Program-made: the position numbers and the translations under genes
Source: Arcicella rosea
Lineage (GTDB): Bacteria > Bacteroidota > Bacteroidia > Cytophagales > Spirosomataceae
Assembly (NCBI RefSeq): GCF_040543805.1
Contig: NZ_JBEUMS010000005.1
Coordinates: 62,001 to 126,000, forward strand
Length of the DNA: 64,000 nucleotides
Direction: 5' to 3'
Notes under the pieces: generated by a model
The model's input: the letters and a program-made list of their open reading frames with translations, nothing else
Database searches by the model: none
What the model was told of the DNA's origin: nothing
Part shown: positions 53,827 to 62,154 of the stretch, piece by piece
How positions within the stretch are numbered: the first letter of the stretch is position 1
Layout: every line of letters begins with the position of its first letter

Positions 53827-54720
53827 ATGAAACAATTTCGGCAATATTTTACTTTCGCTTCCAATAATACTGCTGATACTTTAGGTATCAATGTGCTGAA
53901 CCTTGGGCATAATATTCACCCTGCCAATAAACCATATCCAGATATTCAGCATCCTGATTCTTATTATTTCGAATGGGAAAAAGGAAGAAGTTTGAAGGAA
54001 TATCAAATCATTTATATTTCTAAAGGAGAAGGTTATTTTGAAAGTAACGGTTTACCGCCACAATTGATTGAAAGTGGAACGATAATCTTACTTTATCCCG
54101 GTATTTGGCATCGTTTTCGACCAAAGGAAGAAACAGGTTGGGAAGAATATTGGGTAGGTTTTTCGGGTGCTTATGCTAAATATTTGCTTGAACAGGAATG
54201 TTTTAATCCACAAAATCCGATTATAAAAGTGGGTTTTAACACAGAATTCTTAGAAACATTTTCAAGATTTATAGCCTTGGCAGAAGTACAGGAAGCATCA
54301 TATTTAAAGCTTTCTTCCTTTTTACTTATTCAATTATTGGGTATTGTTTATACTTCTGTATTATTATCAAACCAAAAGAAATCTAGGAAAGAGGAAATAA
54401 TTGACCAAATCAGAAATGAAATTCACCGAAAATGGAATAATCACATTGATTTTGAGGAGTTGGCACAAAGTAATAATCTTAGCTATGTTTGGTTTAGAAA
54501 AACCTTTAAAGAAGTACTAGGAACATCGCCCAACCAATATCATTTACTTTTGAAACTCAGAAAAGCTGAACAAATCATTCAAGATTCCAACCTTACTCTT
54601 TCTGAGGTAGCCTATCAATGCGGTTTTGAATCAGAATTTTATTTTTCAAGAATCTTTAAGAAGAAAATGAATTATAATCCTTCTGAAATTCGGAAGAAAA
54701 ACATTTCGACTTGCCCTTAA
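53827..54720 (+). CDS. AraC-family regulator with sugar-binding cupin domain
   Basis: The 297-residue protein has an N-terminal arabinose-binding-like cupin (about 30-160, YQIIYISKGEGYFES, IILLYPGIWHRFRP, EYWVGFSGAYAKY). A C-terminal double HTH (about 195-290) has FEELAQSNNLSYVWFRKTFKE and LSEVAYQCGFESEFYFSRIFKK. It is on the plus strand between the sus locus and GH39, so it may activate the hydrolase genes in response to a pentose-type sugar. Its own stop codon lies in a bidirectional terminator. Confidence 0.93.
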   Translation: MKQFRQYFTFASNNTADTLGINVLNLGHNIHPANKPYPDIQHPDSYYFEWEKGRSLKEYQIIYISKGEGYFESNGLPPQLIESGTIILLYPGIWHRFRPKEETGWEEYWVGFSGAYAKYLLEQECFNPQNPIIKVGFNTEFLETFSRFIALAEVQEASYLKLSSFLLIQLLGIVYTSVLLSNQKKSRKEEIIDQIRNEIHRKWNNHIDFEELAQSNNLSYVWFRKTFKEVLGTSPNQYHLLLKLRKAEQIIQDSNLTLSEVAYQCGFESEFYFSRIFKKKMNYNPSEIRKKNISTCP

Positions 54721-54739
54721 GGAACAAGTCGAAATGTTT
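54699..54739. terminator. Bidirectional terminator between AraC and GH39 genes
   Basis: AAACATTTCGACTTG (54699-54713) pairs perfectly with CAAGTCGAAATGTTT (54725-54739). The AraC stop codon lies within the loop. Confidence 0.85.
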
Positions 54740-54766
54740 CACTGATGAAAAAATAATATGCTCAAA

Positions 54767-56464
54767 TCACCATTTAAAATGTAAAAACGATACTCCTTGT
54801 CTCGGAAGTTTCATTTTGATTTGAGCTTCCCCATTTTTAGGCGTTATCCATTCTGGAGAAGTAAGCAATTGTAATTGTCCTGCTTTTTCGAGTATCGCAA
54901 TCTGTTCAGCTGTAGGTTGTTTAGGTGAACCCATCGTCTTCCAAACTTCATAAGCATTACTATTTTCTTTATCAATACGATAATGCAATAAGGCTACTTT
55001 ACCAGTAGGTAATCCTTTTATTGATATTTCCACAGAAGCATCTGGCGCAGGAATATTATCATCATGATAATTCCATACCATCACTCCTGCTGAATTTGTA
55101 CTTTTAGAAGCCAAGGCATTAATATCGGCAGCATCTCTAACACTTTGGTCTCTAACTTTTTTGAAATCATAAGCTAAATTTTGATTTACTTCTACACGAT
55201 TCCCTTCCATCATACCAAACATACGGAATACATTTAGTACAGGTTTATCAACACCATTAGTAGCCAAATCTCTGAAACCACGGAACCACGCTTGGTCTTC
55301 AAATTCAAATGACCAAGAAACAGCACCTAGCAAATTTACACCTCTAGCTTCTGCCAATTCGTATTTTCTAGCAAATGAAGCAGCTGTATAACTAGAATAC
55401 ATCGTCCCGTTGCGATAAGCATTTTGTGGATGCAAATCTTCTGAACAAGCGGCACAACCTTCTGGGTCTGATTCTCCAATGATAATCGGTAATTTCTTTA
55501 AACTTGGATACGACGCCACAATCTCAAAGCCTTTGTCAAGGTCACGGAGTTGTGTGCCCATGTTCATTTGTACATGTCCGCTCACAACTTTTGGCGCACC
55601 TTTGGCATGATAAGTAATAAAATCAATCGGAGAACCCGTTTTACCCGTAGCATAGTTTTTACCTTTAGTTACATGGTCTAAAAAAGTCTTCAAGAAAGTA
55701 GCCGATTTATCCCATGCTGGACCTGTTACTTCTGGTCCACCAATTTTGGCAGTTGGCAAAGCACGCTTTACAGCATCTGCCGAATAATCGTACAACTTGA
55801 TATACTCTTCGGTTGTACCTTTCCAGTAGCCAATGTTTGGTTCGTTCCAAAGTTCCCAATACCAGCTTTCTACCTCTTTTTTTCCATATTTTTCTACCGA
55901 ATGTTTCACCCATTGGTAAACCAATTCAGCCCATTTGTTATAGTCGTTTGGTGGATATGCCCAACCCGTGTAAATATCATTGTAATTATCTCCTGGTTTC
56001 CAGTAATGACGATACGGCTTTGGATGACTTGAAAGTGCTTCGGGCATAAAGCCAATCTGAGCAATGGGTTTCATGCCACGTTCGATGAAAGTATCAAAAA
56101 TTTTATCAACGATAGTCCAGTCGTAAACAGGATTTCCATTGGCATCTTCGGTATAAGCGTTGGTAGAACCCCACTTCAAAGCAGCCGTTCCGTCACCCGT
56201 TACCAATAAACTATGTACTCTTACATAAACTGGTACTTTACTTAATTGCGAGATTTCTGTCAGCAATTTTTTGCCGTCTTTCATATAAGTATAGTTGGGT
56301 TCGTCGTAGCCAAACCAAGCCCATATTGGTTTCATGGGTGCTTTAGTTTTCGACAAATCAACCTGAATTGACACAGGAGCTTGTTCCTGCGCAAATACTG
56401 GAACAGACATCGCCACAGATTGGGCTGCCAACAACAGCAATAATGATGTTTTTTTCAAGTGCAT
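54767..56464 (-). CDS. Glycoside hydrolase family 39 protein (beta-xylosidase type)
   Basis: The 565-residue exported protein has a signal peptide (about 1-25) and a (beta/alpha)8 barrel. The acid/base Glu lies in ELWNEPNIGYWKGT and the nucleophile Glu in PIIIGESDPEGC. C-terminal beta-sandwich parts follow, as in GH39. Substrate is likely xylo- or related plant oligosaccharides, consistent with the GH30 and isomerase genes nearby. An XRE-cupin regulator gene lies 105 bases upstream on the same strand, so both may be one unit. Confidence 0.93.
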   Translation of the reverse strand: MHLKKTSLLLLLAAQSVAMSVPVFAQEQAPVSIQVDLSKTKAPMKPIWAWFGYDEPNYTYMKDGKKLLTEISQLSKVPVYVRVHSLLVTGDGTAALKWGSTNAYTEDANGNPVYDWTIVDKIFDTFIERGMKPIAQIGFMPEALSSHPKPYRHYWKPGDNYNDIYTGWAYPPNDYNKWAELVYQWVKHSVEKYGKKEVESWYWELWNEPNIGYWKGTTEEYIKLYDYSADAVKRALPTAKIGGPEVTGPAWDKSATFLKTFLDHVTKGKNYATGKTGSPIDFITYHAKGAPKVVSGHVQMNMGTQLRDLDKGFEIVASYPSLKKLPIIIGESDPEGCAACSEDLHPQNAYRNGTMYSSYTAASFARKYELAEARGVNLLGAVSWSFEFEDQAWFRGFRDLATNGVDKPVLNVFRMFGMMEGNRVEVNQNLAYDFKKVRDQSVRDAADINALASKSTNSAGVMVWNYHDDNIPAPDASVEISIKGLPTGKVALLHYRIDKENSNAYEVWKTMGSPKQPTAEQIAILEKAGQLQLLTSPEWITPKNGEAQIKMKLPRQGVSFLHFKW

Positions 56465-56569
56465 TTTATTGATTTAAAAATGTTAATATTTTAATGATAT
56501 GGTTTATGTATAATTCTTGATAATCCGGCGTTAACGATTTGTTGAAAGCAGTAAAATATTAGTGTTCAT

Positions 56570-57133
56570 CTAAACGAAAATATCTAAATAATGTACTTCA
56601 TCAGAAATTGGCATAATCCCATGTTTTTGCAAACAGTTGAAGTATAGACTGTCGCCTGTTTTCAGATGGTAATCAATCTCGCCAACAGTCATTTTCATTT
56701 CCCCACTGATGATATAAATAAATTCTTCGCCTTCGTGCTGTAAAAGATGTGGCTTTACTTCTCCTTTTCGTGCAACGAACAACATTGGTTGCATTTTTTT
56801 CTGGTGATATTCTTGCCCGAAAGGATAAAAGAAATAACCTTTTTCAGTTTGTCTGAGATTATCTTCTGCCTTTTGCTTGGTCGTGAGTATAGCATTTAAA
56901 AATGCCTCGGTTTCCAATAAACTCGAAATATTGGTACCCAAAGTATGAGCAATTTTAATCAATGCCGCTACCGACGGTACTGTTTTATTATTTTCAATTT
57001 TCGAAATCATGCTTTTAGACAATTCACTGCCATCAGCAACCTCTTGCAAGGTTCTTTTTTGATTATTCCTTAATATCCGAATACGGTCTCCGATATTCAT
57101 TGCATTTGTTTCTTCCGATGCCATAAACTTCAA
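56570..57133 (-). CDS. XRE-family regulator with C-terminal cupin domain
   Basis: The 187-residue protein has an HTH of the XRE type (about 15-70, RNNQKRTLQEVADGSELSKSMISKIENNK). A cupin-2 domain (about 105-185, LLQHEGEEFIYIISGEMKMTVG) binds a small ligand. Start codons at 57133, 57121 and 57100 are all possible. A palindrome TTCAAC-AGA-GTTGAA just upstream is a likely self-operator. It may control GH39 downstream. Confidence 0.92.
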   Translation of the reverse strand: MKFMASEETNAMNIGDRIRILRNNQKRTLQEVADGSELSKSMISKIENNKTVPSVAALIKIAHTLGTNISSLLETEAFLNAILTTKQKAEDNLRQTEKGYFFYPFGQEYHQKKMQPMLFVARKGEVKPHLLQHEGEEFIYIISGEMKMTVGEIDYHLKTGDSLYFNCLQKHGIMPISDEVHYLDIFV

Positions 57134-57526
57134 CTTTGTTTAATTATATATTATATTGTTTACTTTAATTCAACAGAGTTGAATGCAAATATATGTTATT
57201 ATCCATTAATAATACATTTGTTCAATTATTATTTTAAGTTTTGGATACAGCGATTCTTAGCAAAAAGGGAAAAATACTTTGACTGAAAATATACAAGGAG
57301 CATTTTTTCATAGAAATCTTCGTCGATATTTTTCTTGCTGATAAAATTATTGGCGAAGCTCTCATATAATGTTAGGTCTTAAAATATTCTAAGAACAATT
57401 GAAACACTGAAGTATTCAGCAAACAACTTACTGGTTATCAATTGTATAATTAAAAATTACAGATTTAAAAATTTTATTACAAAGCCTTTAAATAGTTTTT
57501 ATTTATAATATTATAAAAACTATTGA
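57134..57526. other. Upstream part of the XRE-katG divergent intergenic region
   Basis: The AT-rich stretch holds the XRE operator-like palindrome at its left. I see no believable gene and no RNA signature in the rest. Confidence 0.4.
57169..57183 (-). promoter_or_regulatory. Candidate XRE operator
   Basis: TTCAAC (57169-57174) and GTTGAA (57178-57183) form a perfect palindrome with a 3-base centre, 36 bases upstream of the XRE start. A half-site GTTGAA recurs at about 56541 ahead of GH39. Confidence 0.45.
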
Positions 57527-57558
57527 TTTGTTTTATAATAACCAGCCTTGTAATTTTG
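57527..57558 (+). promoter_or_regulatory. Bacteroidota-type promoter of katG
   Basis: TTTG at 57527-57530 and TAATTTTG at 57551-57558 match the -33/-7 consensus with a 20-base gap. The start codon lies 112 bases downstream of the -7 box, giving a leader of about 105 bases. Confidence 0.7.
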
Positions 57559-57670
57559 AAGAACAAATCTTAAAAGATTAATATATAATCTTTGATATTT
57601 TATTTATAACTTAAAAGTATAAAAGCGAAATATTAACATTCATCATTATAATAATACAAAATCTATAAAA

Positions 57671-59917
57671 ATGGAACAACATTCATCTTCTAACGCATCA
57701 CATCACAGTTCTAATGGGGAAGCAAAATGCCCATTCCATCATGGAGCAGCGGCACCAGTTAAACAAAGTGCTGGTGGTGGTACAAGAAATCAGGACTGGT
57801 GGCCAAATCAGTTGAGATTGAACATTCTTCGTCAACATTCATCATTGTCAAATCCGATGGGGAATGATTTCAACTATGCAGAAGAATTTAAATCACTTGA
57901 TTTAGCTGTTTTGAAGCAAGAAATCTTCGCTCTAATGACTACTTCGCAAGATTGGTGGCCAGCAGATTATGGTCATTATGGTCCATTTTTTATCCGTATG
58001 GCTTGGCACAGTGCAGGTACATATCGTATCGCTGACGGTCGTGGTGGTGCTGGTGCTGGAACGCAACGTTTTGCTCCACTAAATAGCTGGCCAGACAATG
58101 GAAACCTAGATAAAGCTCGCTTATTACTTTGGCCAATCAAGCAAAAATATGGTAGAAAGATTTCGTGGGCTGACTTAATGATTTTGGCTGGAAACTGTGC
58201 TTTAGAATCAATGGGCTTTAAAACTTTTGGTTTCGGTGGCGGACGTGCAGATATATGGGAACCAGAAGAAGATATTTATTGGGGAACAGAAGGAAAATGG
58301 TTGGATGACAAACGTTATTCTGGCGACCGTGAATTAGAAAACCCGCTTGCAGCCGTTCAAATGGGACTTATCTATGTAAATCCAGAAGGTCCAAACGGAA
58401 ATCCAGACCCAATTGCAGCTGCTCGTGATATTCGTGAAACATTTGGTAGAATGGCGATGAACGATGAAGAAACTGTTGCTTTAATTGCTGGTGGACATAC
58501 TTTTGGAAAGGCACACGGTGCGGCTGATCCAAGTAAATACGTTGGTCCAGAACCTGCTGCTGCAAGTATTGAAGAACAAGGTTTAGGTTGGAAAAATACT
58601 TATGGTACAGGTAATGCTGGCTATACAATTACAAGTGGTTTGGAAGGTGCATGGTCAACAACACCAACGAAATGGAGTAATAATTATTTCTGGAATTTAT
58701 TCGGTTACGAATGGGAATTAACCAAAAGTCCAGCGGGTGCACATCAATGGATTCCAAAACATGGTATGGGTGCTAATACTGTTCCTGATGCACACGACCC
58801 ATCGAAACGCCATACTCCAATCATGTTTACGACAGATATTGCCTTGAGAATGGACCCAATCTATGAGCCTATTTCAAGACGTTTCTTCGAAAATCCTGAT
58901 GTTTTTGCTGATGCTTTCGCTCGTGCATGGTTTAAATTAACACATCGTGACATGGGTCCTAAAGTACTTTACTTGGGCAATGAAGTTCCGACAGAAGAAT
59001 TAATTTGGCAAGACCCAGTTCCAGCAGTAACACATGAATTGATTGATGCAGAAGATGTGAAGGCTTTAAAAGCTAATATTTTAGCATCAGGATTATCAGT
59101 ATCTGAATTAGTATCAACGGCTTGGGCTTCGGCTTCTACTTTCCGTGGTTCTGATAAACGTGGTGGTGCAAATGGCGCTCGTGTTCGTTTAGCTCCACAA
59201 AAAGATTGGGCAGTTAATAATCCTACTCAATTGGCAAAAGTACTTCAAACACTTGAGAGTATTCAAGGTGAATTTAACGATATTCAAACTGGTGCGAAAA
59301 AAGTTTCATTAGCAGACCTTATCGTTTTGGGTGGCTGTGCAGGTATCGAACAGGCAGCTAAAAATGCTGGTTATGAAATTACTGTACCATTTACGGCAGG
59401 ACGCACAGATGCTTCGCAAGAACAAACTGACGTTGATTCATTCTCTGTACTTGAGCCAATTGCAGATGGTTTCCGCAATTATACTAAGAAAAAATATACC
59501 ATTTCAGAAGAAGAAATGTTGGTTGATAAAGCGCAACTATTAACCCTTACTATTCCTGAAATGACAGTACTTGTAGGTGGTATGCGTGTATTAGATACGA
59601 ATTTCGACCATTCTCAACATGGAATATTTACCAAGAATAGCGGTGCTTTAACAAACGATTTCTTCTTAAACTTACTTGATTTAGGTACTACTTGGAGAGC
59701 TACTTCTGACGCACAAGATGTATTTGAAGGTCGTAATCGTTTTACGGGCGAACTTAAGTGGACGGGTACTCGTGCAGATTTAATTTTTGGTTCAAACTCA
59801 GAGCTTAGAGCAATCGCAGAAGTTTACGGATGCACTGATTCTCAAGAAAAATTCGTTAAAGATTTTGTTGCAGCTTGGACGAAAGTAATGAATCTTGACC
59901 GCTTTGATGTAGTATAA
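57671..59917 (+). CDS. katG: Catalase-peroxidase
   Basis: KatG removes hydrogen peroxide by catalase and peroxidase activity, with heme in the N-terminal half. The 748-residue protein has distal Arg109, Trp112 and His113 in RMAWHSAGTYR. Tyr235 (GLIYVNPEGP) and Met261 (GRMAMNDEET) complete the Trp-Tyr-Met adduct with Trp112. Proximal His276 lies in GGHTFGKAHGA. The C-terminal peroxidase-like domain without active heme is present (about 430-748), so length is normal. It is cytosolic, without signal peptide. It has its own promoter and terminator. Confidence 0.98.
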   Translation: MEQHSSSNASHHSSNGEAKCPFHHGAAAPVKQSAGGGTRNQDWWPNQLRLNILRQHSSLSNPMGNDFNYAEEFKSLDLAVLKQEIFALMTTSQDWWPADYGHYGPFFIRMAWHSAGTYRIADGRGGAGAGTQRFAPLNSWPDNGNLDKARLLLWPIKQKYGRKISWADLMILAGNCALESMGFKTFGFGGGRADIWEPEEDIYWGTEGKWLDDKRYSGDRELENPLAAVQMGLIYVNPEGPNGNPDPIAAARDIRETFGRMAMNDEETVALIAGGHTFGKAHGAADPSKYVGPEPAAASIEEQGLGWKNTYGTGNAGYTITSGLEGAWSTTPTKWSNNYFWNLFGYEWELTKSPAGAHQWIPKHGMGANTVPDAHDPSKRHTPIMFTTDIALRMDPIYEPISRRFFENPDVFADAFARAWFKLTHRDMGPKVLYLGNEVPTEELIWQDPVPAVTHELIDAEDVKALKANILASGLSVSELVSTAWASASTFRGSDKRGGANGARVRLAPQKDWAVNNPTQLAKVLQTLESIQGEFNDIQTGAKKVSLADLIVLGGCAGIEQAAKNAGYEITVPFTAGRTDASQEQTDVDSFSVLEPIADGFRNYTKKKYTISEEEMLVDKAQLLTLTIPEMTVLVGGMRVLDTNFDHSQHGIFTKNSGALTNDFFLNLLDLGTTWRATSDAQDVFEGRNRFTGELKWTGTRADLIFGSNSELRAIAEVYGCTDSQEKFVKDFVAAWTKVMNLDRFDVV

Positions 59918-59962
59918 TAATTAGTCAAATAAACGTGAGTCCATCCAGAATTTTAAAATCAT

Positions 59963-60001
59963 AAAAAAGCAGTCGAAATTAGTTTTTCGACTGCTTTTTT
60001 A
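59963..60001 (+). terminator. Terminator of katG
   Basis: AAAAAAGCAGTCGAAA and the partner TTTTTCGACTGCTTTTTT form a strong stem, 46 bases after the katG stop. Confidence 0.93.
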
Positions 60002-60085
60002 TGATTGATGAGACCGAATTCCTAAACTCATTATTCCAAAGAAAAATCGGGATGACTCATATTTATGATAAAATATCAGCCCCGA

Positions 60086-61978
60086 TTAATATCTTCTTGG
60101 AACATAGCCCAATTGTTCGTCTTCGTCTTCAAACTCTAATTCTGCGTCTTTTTCCCAAATTTCCATTTCGCAAGGTTTGCAATTGAATTTCAATTTGTAC
60201 TCATTTTCGCCATGTTTTAGCGTTAATGGTTCAACTAATTTTTCGCCCATAGTATCACGCTGGAATCTGGCACATTTGCCTAATTCATATTTTACGCAAT
60301 ATTTGGTCGTCATTACTCTTGCTTTTCCTGGATCCCATTGCAATTCAAAAGCTTTTTCAATTTCGGTTACACCATGTCTTTTATAAAAAGCTCTTGCCAT
60401 TTTATTAGACACATTGTACATAAAATCAAGTTTTTGTACTGGATATGGGTGGTCGGTCTTTTGGATTTGGTATTCTTCTCGATGATATTCTTTTATACGA
60501 ATGTCAACTAATTGTTCTAAAACTTCTCTTCTGATTTCGTTTACTTTTGAAATCGGCAAGAACCAATTACTTGATAATTCAACTTCAATTTCATCGACAA
60601 TAAAAGGCGTATTTCCTGTTTTAGCCAGATTCTTTTTGATATTCGGAATTACTGACTCCTGACTTTTCGCTAATTCTTTAGTAGTCTGAAAACTTTGTAC
60701 AGCTTGATGTCCATCTTCGTCAACAGCCAACAATTGAAAACCATCGATTGTTTCTGTGAATTTCAACGAAACGCCAATTTTACGCACCGCACTGTTTTCT
60801 TTTTCAACCATTTTGTTAAACTCAGCATCAGAATTTCGGTAAATTTCCGTTCCAACAGCTAATGGTTTAAAAGTATTCGGAATGGCAATGTTATTAAACA
60901 TGATGTTGATTTGAGCACCGTCTGCTTCGCCATTTTCGTTGACAAAATACAGTCCATCACCATTATTTAACATTTCATAATTCTCAATAACATATCCGTT
61001 GGCTTTGATTTCCAATACTTTACCAATGTATTGACCTTTCGACTTCGGACTTTCCCAAGAACCAATTTTCTCTTTGCGTTTATTCACGAAATAGGCAGTA
61101 TAACCACGGTTAAAACTTCTATCCATTTCTGGTTCAAAATTATAGAAGGTTCTACCTGAAGAAGCTTTTTCGTATTTTTCGTTTTCTTCCAAGAAACTAT
61201 CTAATCTTTGACGCAAATAAGAAGTATTATTTTTTACGTAAACGATATCCTTTAAACGTCCTTCAATTTTGAATGAAGTAACACCTGCCTCAATTAAGTT
61301 TGGAAGTTGGTCGCTCAAATCTAAATCTTTAATAGACAATAAATGGCTATTTGCAATCAAAGTTTTGCCAGTTCCATCAATTAACTGATAAGGCAAACGG
61401 CAGTTTTGGGCACAAGAACCACGGTTGGCACTGCGTTCGCCATTGGCAACACTCATATAGCAGTTACCACTAAAAGCAACGCACAAAGCACCCGAAACAA
61501 AGAATTCTAATTCTACATCCGTCGCTTCGCTGATTTCTCGAACTTGGTCTAAGTTCAATTCTCTTGCCAATACAACTCGTTTCATTCCCGCATCGTGCAA
61601 GAATTTTACGTGTTGAGCATCTCTGTTATTGGCTTGTGTACTTGCATGAATCACGATAGGCGGTAAATCCATTTCCATAATCGCCATATCTTGAATAATC
61701 AAGGCATCAACACCAATATTGTACAACTCATAAATGAGTTTTTTACATTGCTCTAATTCGTTATCGTACAAGATTGTATTAATTACGACAAACACTTTTG
61801 CCTTAAACAAATGGGCATATTTTACCATTTCTGCCACATCTTCTACAGAATTGGTAGCATTAGAACGAGCCCCAAACTGATGAGCCCCCATATATACAGC
61901 ATCTGCACCCGCATTGATGGCAGCCATCCCTTGATAAAGGTTTTTGGCGGGAGCAAGAATTTCAACTTTCTTCTTCAT
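60086..61978 (-). CDS. Peptidase U32 family protein (RlhA/YhbU/YegQ group)
   Basis: The 630-residue protein has the U32 start EILAPAKNLYQGMAAINAGADAVYMG and the family signature ELEFFVSGALCVAFSGNCYMS. Cys clusters RGSCAQNCRLPY and C-terminal KYELGKCARFQ and FNCKPCEMEIW follow. Such proteins are now known as tRNA/rRNA hydroxylation factors (RlhA, TrhP) rather than true peptidases. The closest type cannot be fixed here. It is cytosolic. It is transcribed alone, with no clear partner. Confidence 0.93.
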   Translation of the reverse strand: MKKKVEILAPAKNLYQGMAAINAGADAVYMGAHQFGARSNATNSVEDVAEMVKYAHLFKAKVFVVINTILYDNELEQCKKLIYELYNIGVDALIIQDMAIMEMDLPPIVIHASTQANNRDAQHVKFLHDAGMKRVVLARELNLDQVREISEATDVELEFFVSGALCVAFSGNCYMSVANGERSANRGSCAQNCRLPYQLIDGTGKTLIANSHLLSIKDLDLSDQLPNLIEAGVTSFKIEGRLKDIVYVKNNTSYLRQRLDSFLEENEKYEKASSGRTFYNFEPEMDRSFNRGYTAYFVNKRKEKIGSWESPKSKGQYIGKVLEIKANGYVIENYEMLNNGDGLYFVNENGEADGAQINIMFNNIAIPNTFKPLAVGTEIYRNSDAEFNKMVEKENSAVRKIGVSLKFTETIDGFQLLAVDEDGHQAVQSFQTTKELAKSQESVIPNIKKNLAKTGNTPFIVDEIEVELSSNWFLPISKVNEIRREVLEQLVDIRIKEYHREEYQIQKTDHPYPVQKLDFMYNVSNKMARAFYKRHGVTEIEKAFELQWDPGKARVMTTKYCVKYELGKCARFQRDTMGEKLVEPLTLKHGENEYKLKFNCKPCEMEIWEKDAELEFEDEDEQLGYVPRRY

Positions 61979-62154
61979 ACGATAGTAACGTACTCTTATT
62001 TGATTTTAACTAAAATAAACCACAAAGTTAAGACATAATAATAAAAAATTGGCTTATCGTTGAAATTAGCTTTCGTTTTAGATAAATAGTTTGGAATCGT
62101 ATAGATAAGATAGATAAACACTATTTTTGTAGAATAATTAAACGCTATACATTT

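Noticed and set aside
58368..58628. 86-codon antisense frame in katG
   Set aside because: It reads Gln/His/Tyr-rich text opposite strong katG codons, a typical shadow frame.
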